This document shows positions 35,389-48,400 of a stretch of 64,000 nucleotides of DNA, one piece after another. Numbering within the stretch: position 1 is the stretch's first letter; the number at the start of each line of letters is the position of its first letter. The stretch spans positions 4,598,585 through 4,662,584 of the forward strand of contig JACDQD010000002.1 in the NCBI GenBank assembly GCA_019843655.1, given 5' to 3'. A program made the position numbers and the translations under genes. The stretch comes from Lethocerus indicus. Lineage: Eukaryota > Arthropoda > Insecta > Hemiptera > Belostomatidae. The notes under the pieces were generated by a model. The model saw only the letters and a list, made by a program, of their open reading frames with translations. It had not been told where the DNA came from and searched no databases.

Positions 35389-38195
35389 AATGCAGTTAAA
35401 ACGCAACTTAACATTTTCGCCAGACTCTTACATAGTATTCTTTTTCTTAAGCTCGCGCCTCATAAAAGCTTTATATTGTTAAGTGGAGTCGAGAAGTGCA
35501 TTGTAACTCGGGGAGGAAGTGAATTCCACTGTGGGAAGTCATTTCTGGAATTCCAGGTTTCTGCATTGTTCGCAGTCGTTGCCTACGCAAAGAATTAATA
35601 ATGTGGATACATTTTTAATTCTCGCTAGGTGAGGACGTTCCCCAGACGCAAGTTGAACTCAATGTTTAATTAGTACCTAGATCCAGTCACTCTATTTAGG
35701 CACATTGTACCTCACCTTACTGGATGGAATGATACTGACGATTTTGATACTGACATTATGAATGTCTCCCTATACCCATGTTCTATTTTGCGTTGTTTGC
35801 TAGTCGATGTCTGCACGAAGTCAATTCAATTAATTATGAAAGATGTACGACTCGGGGTTTTGGTTGAAAGTATCTATTATCAATTTAAACCGATATCATT
35901 CCACAATAGACGGATCAACGGTCATGTACTCGAGTTCAAGTTTCAATTAATACTTTGTCTTGAAACCGGGTTTAAATGTTTTAATTATTGGGGCGCCTTT
36001 AAGGCGAGTAATGGCGGCGTGTTCAATTGAGGTTCGGAATGATGTCAGCCGAGCGCTATGTGCCCCACTTGGATGTGCCACTAGGATCGGACCCATAGTG
36101 ATATTATCTACCGGGCACGAATGAAATCGATGCCTAGATTTTATAGTTCTGAGCTACTTGTGATAATGGAGTCCATTCGGAAAGAATTTAAATGTATTTA
36201 TGCCATCGCCGTGATACCGCTTACTCCCGGGTAGATATTCAAGATAGCATCCAAGTGTACAACCTCATGCAGTACTATCTAGAACTACCTTCAGATATGG
36301 CGGCCTATAGCGTCGATAAATAAATAATAAAGACGTAGAAGTGAAGTTTAGCATAAAACCGCTCAATATCCACTGTAGACTGTGGTTCAATGTCATAGGA
36401 ACCATCAATGTGCCTTATTAAACCTGCAAAGTCGACTGATTCGTCAAATATGCCTGTCAGAACATTTTATTGTTAAGACGTTAATAAAAATCACTTCTAA
36501 ATCATTTTTCTAGAAAAGCAAATGGGACAAAATTGAAAAATAAATTCGGTAATGAATAGTAATATTACTGGGCGTAGCCCTCACTCCCTTTCCAACTATT
36601 TTGAACAAATATTAATTAGGATTTAAAGACACCATCTAGCCATCCGAGGAAGTTTCTTACAGGCTTGTAAACACGAACTGTAAAGCGATGTTTACGGAGT
36701 TTGCGAGAGGGGAATTTAGAGGTTGTGTGAAAATGCGATGGTTACAGACAGACATGCAAAAAGAAGAGCAGGGGAAGATTGAACAGATGGCTTAATGTTG
36801 TTCACATGTACAGAACTGCGCGATGGCAGACGTGTTTTTTTGCTGCCGAAAAAAGCTGCTGGCAAGGCTATTTCACCTCGCCTTCTTACCAATTAAATAC
36901 CTCAGCTATCGCTTTAAAAATTAAATCGCGACTTTAGTTCCCTACTAATAATAAAAGGACTATGGCTCGATTTGCAAATGGACTCGTGAATGAATTATAA
37001 TCAATGGTTACTAGAATATGAGACTGGTATGTAATAGATAATGAATGATAATGTCCAAAAAATCATGGGACAATTGTAAAACATAGATCTATATTAAGCC
37101 GGTGTGATGGAGAATAACCGTTCTCGGTACTTTAATGACATATATTTTCGTGTTCTGAAAAATTTTCGATGGTCGGGCTGGTGACTTGAAACTCCCTTCG
37201 GAATAAGACTACGACAGAAATTGTGGGATTCTCAAGTCAATTAAAATTCGAATTCAGTGAAAACCCGGCGCATTTTTCGGGCAGATGAATATCGGAGAGA
37301 AACAATCAAAAGTGTACACACCAATTAGCCAATGCCCGCTTATTGGCCGCAATTAAGTCAGCCTTATCTTAATAAAAGCAACAAGAAGTCAATTTAAACA
37401 TTCCACTCCTTCTGCTAGGAAAAGAACAATTTGCCTACTGTCTGGGGTTTTTAGGATCAATTATAAAAAGATTTTCTAGCGATTAGGAAAAAAATTGGAT
37501 AGAGATAAGAAATCGCTATGAAATTTTAAACTGCTAATCAGTTAAAATTCCACCGGAATGTACATGGAATATTCTGATTACATTATACTGGATAATGTAT
37601 TAAAAACAGAATATTAGTGATGATAACGACAAGCGGAAACAGATTTGGGAAGAAGGTAAATCGCAGGAATGATAATAATGTCCCATATACCACAATACAA
37701 CTCCTCCCTCCTCTGATATACATCTTAACATTCAATTTGAGTTAATCCATGCTCTATAAGGCGTCAAATATGCTAGCATACATATGCTAGTGAACTAATA
37801 TAATTTTTCAGTGACAATGAAGAAATATGCCTTATTCTGTGTGATTGGCGACATACACTTGAGCCTCAGAAATGACAGGAGGGCTCCAATCGAAAAGAAA
37901 TAACGATGACGGGAAGGGAGCCAACATTCAATATAAGAAAAATTGATCTTCAGGGAAAGGTCGATGTTTTAATCAAACTAGGATAGGTGTCCTGAATGTA
38001 GAAGAGTGCCAAGACTAAGAAGTAGCGAGCGTTTGCAAAAATCCTTGGAAACGATATTAAGGGTTATAAAGATAATGACATTTTATTCGTATTACAAAAA
38101 ATTAATTCATCTATCAATACTCTTTAAGGAAACTACAAAAGAATGTAGTTTAAATTTAAATTACTAGTTTAACATACCTGTTTTGTGGCCTGCGA
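35389..38195. other. Non-coding stretch
   Basis: AT-rich, with no recognisable gene. A 12-bp perfect palindrome (TATGCTAGCATA) lies near 37770. I see nothing else of note. Confidence 0.55.
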
Positions 38196-38378
38196 GGGGT
38201 TGGAATACCGTAGATTTCGGGTGTTTATGTCCTCTCTCTGGTTTGGTCGTTTACCAACGACTGATATCTTCAGTATCGGTGTTAGTCATTTTTGGCATTT
38301 TGGATGTTTTTGGGCATCCTCACTGCACTGTCACTGTCACAAACCAGCGAGAGGATACAGAAACAGGCGAAATCTATT
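38196..38378. mobile_element. Fold-back/MITE-like element, copy E
   Basis: The left arm (GGGGTTGGAATACCGTAGAT onward) and right arm (AAACCAGCGAGAGG ... GGCGAAATCTA) are inverted to each other. The loop shares GTTAGTCA, TTTTGGATG, GGGCATCCTC and CACTGCACTGTCAC with the copy at 1020-1168. The left end extends the family consensus beyond copy A, and matches the reverse complement of copy A's right flank (AAATTCCAACCCC). The right arm lacks the inner half. Confidence 0.8.
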
Positions 38379-41300
38379 TAAATGACTAATTATTTAGTTC
38401 TGAGAGTGGAATAACATCACTGTTGAAAGTAAATTCTGTCTCATTTTTATAAGGCTTAACTGTTTTATTGTTCCTAGTATTTACCATTTATTTTGGTAGA
38501 TAAATGTCCAAAAATCTGGACTGAGGGACACGGTTCGTCCTCGTCTAATATATCATTGTTTTGGGAGCGACCATCGGTCTCGTCCTCCAGGAGGCAAGGG
38601 TATTCGACAACCGGGTAGGATTGCGGTCGGGAAAGTTCACGGGGAAGTCGGGGGTCCCACGTCCCGGACTGGTATGTGGAGGTCGGCATTGTTCTTCCTC
38701 TAACGGGCCTTCGTCTCTGCCACCCTTCTTAATTTCCAGCATCTCCGCATTACCCCTAATTGCTGGCGATCCCCCCGCTCCGACTCCTTTTGTTGTGTTC
38801 CCTGGGAGAAATTCCTGAGGATTTCTCCTTTTCGTCCTCCTCGGCGCACCCACCCGAAACAACTGAATCTCCCTCCTAGTATCTCGAGGGGGTAATTTCA
38901 GCCATTTTGAATCCCGTTTCGGGAAATAAGTGAACTTTATAACGAATTTTTTAGACTTTTGTTGCCTTGAAAATCCGGTATTGTCTGGCCTATCACAATA
39001 TACATATTTACTATTAATTTCTCTTGTTGCTAAGATCTTACTTGTTCCGGCTTACAAATTATGTTTCATTCATAATTGAAATTATTATACCGCAGTAACT
39101 ACTAGGCAGTATGAGCTAGACTGATAATGTTTACTCATCGTGAACTTTAGTCCAATAGTTAGTTTATTTACTAATTTCTGAGAAATGTAATGAATAACGG
39201 TATGACACAGTCTCTTTCAAGATATACCGGTAGATCTCGGGGATATTTCTACATTAGTTGAATGAACTACATTTTAAGGTTTTTTCTTCTTTAAATGAAT
39301 CAAATAAATTTCTCAAACAACTTTCATTCTATCATTGGTAGCTCATCGCATATTTCAATATTTGGAGATGGTATATTTATATGAATTAATGTCGTGAGGA
39401 TACGGACTAATGTTTATTTCAAAACTAAAAGGCGGGCAATACAAAATATTTTTTTAACTTATTCAATTCACAAAGAAATCCTTCGTTATATTTTTAATCC
39501 GCTCTTCTGCAATCAGGCCAAGGTTTAATTGCAGTCTATACCATCAATAGACCGCGTTCTCAACAGTTTTACCGCACTTTTTATTCACACGGCGTTTTAA
39601 AACACTCGTATGGGCTAAATATTACAGCAATACAAAATAGAAAGTGTGTGGTCCCATTCTGTTACATTCGCGGCATTATTCAAATTGCAAAAAGGTATCC
39701 ACTTATTTCCCGATACAGTTTCATTAAAAGAAAATTGTTTTTTGCTAGGAAAATCGAGAGACTGTTAAGAGGATGTTTTAACTATACCGAGCAGTGGCTT
39801 CTTTAATTAGCCCAGTTACACTCGACAGTGCGTGGAGACCTGCGTACAACGCCCCCTCGCCCCGTCATATGATATGTATTATATGCTGTAATATAAACAT
39901 CGTCCAATCGTTCGTTTTCATTTTGTTTTCGATAAAAATAGACAGTAAAATTTCAGTAATAGCGCACAATGTAAATCACAGTGGAAACTAGTCACGATTA
40001 GTTCTACGTGTTTTCATATCCCCATTAACATCGAAGTATCATGTCTCTGGCTGCAAAGTAGGCTTTCTTCTTTTATATTTGAAACGTCTTCTACTTTATT
40101 ACAGGAGCACGATGGTGCAATAGTGAAACTTGGAACTGATACCCTCGAGGTTAAGAAACCGGTTCATTATTGATAATCTTTTGTCACTGCTAACGCTTTA
40201 CGCGTAATTACTAGAAAGTAAAAGCGCGGAAGTATAACCCTGAAGTAAAACAATCGCTAGGGGGGAAATATTCGGCCCGGGGCCCAGTCGCGGTAAGTGA
40301 ACAGCGACTGAATTCGTTCACCGTATCTGTCGTATTTGTTTTAACAGCTTTGTTCGTCACAACAATGGGTCGTGAATGATAGCCGGCGGGTTTATGAAAG
40401 CGGTTGGGCAATAAAGGGGACCGTAAAAGCGACCGGGAAGAAGCGCGCCCGGTTAGACCCGGAAAGAGGTAGCTGTCCACGACTAAATGGAAGCTTGTCC
40501 GCCCGGATAACAGTGCTTTGCCCCTAAACCAACTTTCTCTCCAACTTTTGTGGACAAAGTATTAGAATTAGCTTTTAGCGGAATGTGACTGTTACGCTTG
40601 CGCATTGCTAAAAGAGACCAAACGTAATGTAGTAAATAAATAAAAAGTAATCTTACAATAAGAAGTAAAAAAATTGTATTTTTTTCGTTATTCGCAAATA
40701 GCTCGAGGCTGGGATTCCAGTTTGAATAAATTACTGGATATACTTCGTAAACTTACTTCGTAACCTACCTCGTAGGGTATATCTTGTTTTGTCAGCGGCC
40801 CCTCGCATTTCAGAGAGGTGCGGAGCAGGTGTCCCCCGGTAGGGCGGAAGAGCGTGGGGGAGTTGAGGCAGATGAGACGCCCTTCGGCGGTAGGAAGAGA
40901 TCGGCCCCCGGCACAATGGATTTTTTTCCTGGCACGAAAATTCCGAATGGGGACACAGCAGAAGGGAAGATGGGGTGGGCGGACGGACACACGACACCCC
41001 ACGGTTAAAGGCCCGGGCCTGAGCTCTCATCCGCCCCTTCTTCTCCAACGGCGCCCCTAACTATCTACACCTGGCCACACCCGCATACACAATGCTTCCA
41101 GTTCTACCCTCCCACTCTTATTGATTCTTCGATACCTGAATAAATCTATTTCATACCGCGTTTCGATTCATAAACTACCATCCATAACCACCGTTCGCGC
41201 CGTTTTTACATTGGAATTTATAGCATCGCACAAATGAAATTCATTTCGACATCACCTTGAGACTATATGAAGTGTGGGATTTCTTCTTTTACGTGATTTT

Positions 41301-43900
41301 CATTGTAAAGCATTGAATGCACAATAGGTGCGGTTTAATTGTGAAAAGAAAACACCCAGAAGTTTGTAATTAATAATTCATTCGTGGACCGACCCTTGGG
41401 GTAGGGCTAACGAGCATACCTGCTTCCTGTATTTTTTATTTTAATATCCCTCTGACAGCCCTATTTTTCATCAGTCAAGTCGATCGGTTGATTAATCATA
41501 AAATTTATTAGGTAGGATCAGAAATAAGGCCCTTAATTATTTAATTCAACATTGGTTATTTCGAGAGTATTAAACCTTCGAATAGAGCAGTATATTTGGT
41601 GCAAGTTCGCAATAGTGGAACTGAGTTTTCAGTCTTCCTCTATCCAATCGCCGAATTTAGAACGTAGATGATCTTATATTTGTAGATGCCAAACTCTCGA
41701 CATTTTCCAATGTTTTCCTGCAGTCGAATTTATGCGCGATAATATCGCAGTTGAAATACCAAAGTATGAATTTGAGTTGCTAGCAGCTGTCTCTATTCGA
41801 TATTTCTTCAACAGTCCCGACACACACACATGTGCCCGTCGTCTGGCGGTTTTGCGACGGCAACAGCTGCACTTCCTGAACCGGCCCCTTCATAATTTTC
41901 CATCTTTCCTATGCACTCCCAAACGTCCTCTATATCTTCTATCCATCTACACCGCCCTAATTGCATCCTCTACATCGACACATGACGCCCCGAGTGCGAC
42001 CGGCGTCTCCGGAGTCGGGACCAGTAAATGGGCCGCTTCCAGCCCTAGTTTCCTGTAGCTAATTCCTTATAGGCACACGAGCCTATTTGGTGTCCTTTTT
42101 TCGACACAGTAAATATCCCAGGTAGACGTCACACACACTTATGGATAAGGGAAACACCATTACATGGCCATAAACGTAATTTCAGATAATCGGTTTTAGG
42201 GTCGTTATTATTTTATTGCTTTATGGTCTGCTGTCCATAAACCATCCGAAATACACTCGGACGTTTCTACCTGTAAAGGTTGTCATTTTTGAGGTCAAGT
42301 TTTGAATATTCTGTTGACGACGTTATTGATTATGAAATTATTTTGAAAACTATTTTCATTGTCGATAACGTGCTCTGTATAGCTTGGCTTAACAAAACAA
42401 TAAAAGTAGGGTAAAACTAGAACAAAAGACCCCGATTTATCCCAGTATTTGCGAGGTCCAACTCTGTGGTGAGGGCTATTTCATATAGTTTTAGAAAATA
42501 TTTCATAAACCCATCTATATTAATGAAAATGTAAAACGCTTTTTTGAAAATTGAAACAAATATTAAACTAAAATTAATGTAGCTATAAAATATGTTTTAA
42601 TTTCTAGACATTAACCCGATATGTTTAAGAATGCCCATATATTTTACATAATGTTAAAACATTGGGAAGTCGTAAAAACAGAAAGAAAAATTCACCAATT
42701 ATAACCTCTCATTTTAATGTTTGAATAAATTCCTGGGGAATTTTAAAATAAATTGGTATCTGAATGGACTTTTCGACTAATTGGAAAAACCAGGCACTTC
42801 GATTGTGGTTTTCTGATTATTTCAATCAGGACAGAAAATAAAATGAAATATTATATAAAATACGCCACGAAGTCTTCACAAAGATTCCATAACATTTATT
42901 CGGACGATAATTCACAATTAGAATAAATCACCCTGAATACATTGAACGACTTAAATAAACTCAGGTAAATTGATCCGCGACCGTTACAAGAATAAAAGGT
43001 GTCCCTCAGATTAACATTCATAGTTTAGACGATCAGTTTTTTGTTGGATCCCAACAATTGTATAGTGTGGGGGCTCCGAAATTTTCGCAGACAATAGCGG
43101 TCGTGAATGGGAGCTACCTGATAGTCAGGAGGGCATGCCATTATAATATGCGACCGACCCTGGGCCAGATCCGTACCATTGTCCACAGGTTGGCGTACTT
43201 TACAATCCGTTCAAAGGTACCAAAAATTCCGGTCGGTTCCTACACGCGACAGCCACGCTTACAGCCCCACCACCGGAGGGTAAAGCCATATAAAAACCAA
43301 ACTAGATATTTAAAAATACCTGGCATGATGGAACAAGTTCTCATTTCTTAATTCTACGTTGGTTTCGACTGGATATGCTTGATCTGATTACAATAGATTA
43401 TGCGGTGTTTATTTTCTACTTATATTCCCAAATATTCTTTTCCAGACCTAAAAAACAAAATTGAGTATAGGAATTATTTAGTGCCAGTGGAGCATTATTC
43501 CGTGTTAAGTCGGCTCGGCGTGAAATAGCTGAGAAGGAAGGGAGTTCAGTGGAGCGTGCTGCCCCCTTCCTGAACACATCCCGTCCCATCCTGGAAGCCA
43601 TAATTCTACAAAGAACTAAATCTGACCACAAAATAATACTCTTTTTCAAATCCATTCAACTTTTAAGTAAATAGTGACCGGTATTATATACCGACAGAAA
43701 TTTGATCATTGCTCGTGTCCATTTTCAGCAGATGTAAGTGCGTTATTGTTTTTTCTTCGAAAACATCTATACCGGGGGCGTGATCCATCTGCCGATGATC
43801 GCCACCCCCGTCCGGAAGGGTGTAAACCCCTACTCCCCCCCCCCTGCAATTAAGAATAAGGTCCGCCGCTATCCGCCTACCTGGCGTTTAGACGTTCGTC
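38379..43900. other. Non-coding stretch with GC-rich islands
   Basis: GC-rich islands lie at about 38545-38880 and 40790-41090. In both, several frames are open at once, as expected from composition, and none resembles a known protein. A bulged hairpin lies at 38805-38828. The rest is AT-rich. Confidence 0.5.
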
Positions 43901-43907
43901 TATAAAG
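43901..43907 (+). promoter_or_regulatory. Possible TATA box (TATAAAG)
   Basis: TATAAAG sits in a GC-rich setting and is followed about 30-48 bp downstream by CAGCTGTTCTCAAGTTCGTC, an arrangement like insect core promoters. No coding exon follows that I can recognise. Confidence 0.3.
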
Positions 43908-43990
43908 TGGAGGGGCCGATATACCTGGGAAGAGCGCCAGCTGTTCTCAAGTTCGTCGCAAACAGAGAGTAGAAGATCAGGCAGCTGTTC

Positions 43991-44008
43991 ACGGGGGCCG
44001 CCCCCCGT
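43991..44008. repeat. Perfect GC hairpin
   Basis: ACGGGGG and CCCCCGT form a 7-bp all-matching stem with a 4-nt loop. Confidence 0.7.
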
Positions 44009-45018
44009 AGTAATGGACATTCAAAAAACTGCCCATATCTAACCTATTTCTATGACATATGCTCCTACCGAATGTCTCTCACATGACTGACACTACACCA
44101 GAACCTTCTATTTGCACTGTTTTCCACCTGTATTATAACCAACTGTTCGACAATTTTCGGGTTATACTCTATACCGAGGGTTTAGATGTTTAAATATACA
44201 ATTTTTTCATTCCCATTACGCTGAGATAACGTTGTCTCAGTTCGGACAAATTGTTATTTCGCTGCCTGCTGGTATCCTCGAGTGGACCGACCCCGTCGTA
44301 TACGTATATGTTGCAGTATGGTGCGCAAGGGGAACTGTCAATTGCGCAACGCATATGTTGTGTTCCCACGGGAACGCGATGCGGGCGATTCGAGCTAGGC
44401 GTCAGACCCGGCGCACGGGGGAGGCTCACACAATCGGACATGACTCGACTCTATGATTCGATTCTTAGCGTCCATCTGACGCAAGACACAGTTCCCGTTC
44501 ACGGTTAATTGGGTCCAGCCAATTTGTAAATCTTTCACGATCGTCCCCCATCATAAATGGGATTACCGACCCTACTATGGTCCTAAGTTAACAGTGCTTA
44601 TCCATTACGGGCGCTGGACTTTCATTAGGTCGGTAGTGAGTGTCAAACAGCAAGGATCTGACGAACCAATTTCATTCTGAAAGTTCAATTATTTCCTTTA
44701 TGTACGGTTTAATTCTAATTTCAATTTTGACACGAGAAAATAGACAATGGGGTGGAACCGACCTACTGCATCGCTAAATATCACCGGAAGTAATCACTTT
44801 ATTTAGTGATAACAGTAAGGTTTTGAGGTAACTTCGTTTTGAATGAATTCCACCGTATTATGAAACAGTAATTAAGACCCCAAGTTGATGATGATTCCAC
44901 GATTCCACCCGTGAGGGCCCCAGAAAGAGCGGGCAAAAACCATTCCAGTGGAGCTCGCTCAGGTGGTTTCCAAACACGGGAATAATACCGGAATAGCAGA
45001 GGGTCAACCCCGGCTAAT

Positions 45019-45070
45019 CGAGGTTCTTCCCACAGCACTTCCTACCGGAAGTTAGTCATAGTTGATCCTA
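45019..45070 (+). repeat. Dispersed repeat, copy 2
   Basis: It shares CGAGGTTCTTCCC and CCTACCGGAAGTTAGT-ATA with 12499-12553, in the same order and strand. Confidence 0.5.
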
Positions 45071-45453
45071 ACTATTAACATTTATATTAATTTCAGTTAA
45101 ACATAATTACCATAAAGAATAGGTTACATTTAAAAATTTAATTGGCCTGTGTACCTATGTAACACTTCTTTTTACACAAATTCGTACGTTGTAAGCAAAT
45201 TGACATTTTTTCTTGCTGTTCTGAATGTGTAATTAATGAGAAATTACTGAGAATGTCTTAAGATAGCTAGCCAGGCGTAATTATCCCGCTATGGGGGTAC
45301 AGGACATGGTTCTAACTTTTTACCTGGAGGGTGTTCAGGGATGTTCGATATTAGGCGAGCCCAGTGAAGGGGGGAGGCACTCAGTTTCCTGTTCCTGGGG
45401 AGGGAGTCACGCATTCGTGAGGGCGTCGCGACGTTTTTGGAATGTTACAAGTG

Positions 45454-45476
45454 GACGTGGGCTTTCATCCCACGTC
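45454..45476. repeat. Perfect 8-bp stem hairpin
   Basis: GACGTGGG and CCCACGTC flank a 7-nt loop. A perfect 10-bp palindrome (CGTCGCGACG) lies about 20 bp upstream, at 45424-45433. Confidence 0.7.
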
Positions 45477-48400
45477 GGCCAGCACAAGATCATCGGCCCT
45501 TATACAACTCAAATAACGTCAACAAATTGGCTCCTAATGATCCGTTCGGCCCTGGTCCGAAACAGAATTTCGCCGTGTTTTAAATTTTAATATTCGCTAG
45601 AATAATGATCGAGAAATTGTTGAAAAAATTAAAACCAGTTCTTTAGCGTCGCTTCGATACCGGAACTGTATGTTATAATGTTATAATTCTATCGCGTGGT
45701 ACCTTAATTGAATATCAAAATCAATCACTCATTTCAACCTATTCGAGCAAGAGCATTATCGGTAAAACCATTGGAAATAACACTAAAAATCATGTTAAAT
45801 AAATATAATTTTGTATTGTATTGTAACTCGTTTACAGCTTGGAATCGAATCAACTCGAATACCGAAAGGAAATATTCCCGAAAATAAAACGACAACACTT
45901 CTGGCTGGAAGGAAAGGGAGACAGCTCTACAATGTCTTGCGTCATCCTGGGAGTGTCCGATCACATAGTCCAGTTATAAGAACAGGACGGACTTTCGATG
46001 AAATCCTAAAAAGGAAGTAAAGAGAAAAGGATATCGGCCAATTGCCGCTTTAGCTAAAATCGGCCGTTCTAGGAAAGGATGTGATCAGAGATGGTTCCGA
46101 TCTCCAGACAGACTCGGGGGGGTTCAACTCGTGAAGTCCAACCTCATTCGGCCTACTCGGGTATTTGTTTAACCCGAGTTCAGAAGCCCACATACTGTCC
46201 CAAATACAGAAGAAAGCGGGCTACTGAAGGTATTTTTGAGTGGACGAGTGAACGCCCCTTGAATGCGGATCACATTTTCTGGTCTAGATTTCGCACCACT
46301 GTAAAGCGGGATGAAATACATCTTAATGATACTCTGAATCAGTCTTCCGATTCCACTCGTTCTTACTTCTAATTTCGACTTTCCTCTATCGGCATTAGCG
46401 TTTCTTCAGTGATATAGTACCTTCAACCATAAACAGAAAAATTTTTATATAACCTCAACAACTATACTACAACGCCACTAGCCCAGGGTTGTGCAATAAA
46501 CCCCCAACGAACATTTGCATTTTAATTAATCATCATGACAATATATTTTAAACGTTTCAAATCAAAATTATTCAGGCCTAATAGACTTTGGTACGATTTT
46601 CTGTTCGGAAGGAAACTCGAATCGTCAGAGGATAATAAATTGCCATCGGTCGCTTGCATGAGGGTGAAACCAGACGCGCTCTCGATATGATGACACAATA
46701 CCGGAGGAATCCAACCTCACAATTAAAAGCGCTCTAAATTGTAACGTTGGAAGTTGATTTGGGCAAGGGGCCGGGGGGGGTGACCCGCATTCGACCTCGT
46801 TAACCCGAGCACCATCATACGTGCGCTATTGAAATTAACAATTTCTCTCTTTCGAAAGAAAAACTTTCGAAACCCTTTGTTACCGATAATAACATACCCC
46901 CGTCCATAAAGCTCAATTCTATCCCCACGTGACACGTCTCATTTTCTAATATGTACAGGGTAGATAATTTTATTTATGAACTATTTTGTCTTATCCCATT
47001 CTGTTTTACGTGTCCCGGGCTTTGGCGCATGGCCGTCTCGAAACAACGCGTCTATAGAATATAAGTATTCAGCGCGGCTGCCTCCGTCTGGCGAGACCCT
47101 TCTCAGGTCCCGGCGTGCCCTGAGGTGTGTAATTTTAATGCCTTAGTACTTGCCGTATGTCGATGAATACTTGTTCAGTATGTAGAGCAATTGTGATCTG
47201 GGGGACTTAGGGTTGCCAGACCCGTAGTTACAGTAAATTTGATCGCATGCTGTTGGAATGAAGGAGTTTAGAAAGTTTTAAAAATTCTTGGCAGATAACA
47301 AATTATCTTGTGTTCATCTATATAAACTGTAGAAAATGGAAATTCACGTACATTTTTCCGTATACTATCCGTATTCACTACAGTTCTAAGTATCATTACT
47401 AAATAGGTTTACCGATATATTTGTATAAGTCCTCTCCGGTCACGATTTAAAAGAACATAACCTTAGGACTATCTTTTGAACTTCAGGGAGGAAGTGAAAG
47501 GCGATTGGGTTCTCAAAATATCTTCAGTACAACTGAAGTTCTGGGAAATACCCAGTCATTTGTCAGCCAGCTGCCTTCAAGGCACAGTAAGGTCACTCGC
47601 TAAATCAAATTAAATTATAACCGTACCTTCGGAAACAGAAACATTCCAGACGCGCCTATTGATAATGGAACATATACATAAGTTATTACATATGATTGTG
47701 GAATATATTTTGTGACAAGCGAGCTGGCTGTCAGTGCGTGTCTCTCAGTGGATTGCCTAATAGCGGCGTCGTTTCCTCCTGCGGTCCTCACAATTTGACG
47801 CCTATTAAACTGTTGAGCGGAGAATGAAATAAAGGCAGTCTCTCGCCGCCATTTCCGGAAGGGACTCGGTTAAAAACAGGAAACATCCACAAATTGAAGA
47901 GTTTACATAATAACCAGAATCTGATGTTCTCGAATCTAGGCTTGCGATCGCGATGAAAAGTCGGGTTGCCATAACGGAGCCAATAATGCCTGAACTAAAC
48001 TTTCACAATCTTATTAAGTGGAATATTTCAATAAGGTACCAAGGAACACTGTTATGAAAGCAGAACAGCGTTCCACTAGAAAATATATGCACCGTCCCTA
48101 CAATGTTCATAAAACAAGGTATGGCGGTAATGGTGTAGTGGCGGTACCACTAGCGAATATTTTAATTTAAATATATGATACTGTAAAGTATTTATTTCCG
48201 CATTCGACTGTGGAAACGTGGCAAAATTCCCGAACCTATATTTCTCCCTCTTCCAGTCTTCTATCTTCCACAGATATTATTTAACCTTAATCTGACGGGT
48301 TTTCAACGGACCATAAAGAGGGAACATGCATGGCTCGTCAAGAGGTATGATCTTACGATAGAGGAAGGGCGCTTTTATTACGACCGCTGTACAACCGGCA

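Noticed and set aside
38545..38862. Opposing open frames in a GC-rich island
   Set aside because: Several frames are open at once on both strands, as expected from composition. Residues are low-complexity with no motif.
40688..41060. Five overlapping open frames in a GC-rich island
   Set aside because: Same reason: simultaneous openness in many frames and no conserved motif.
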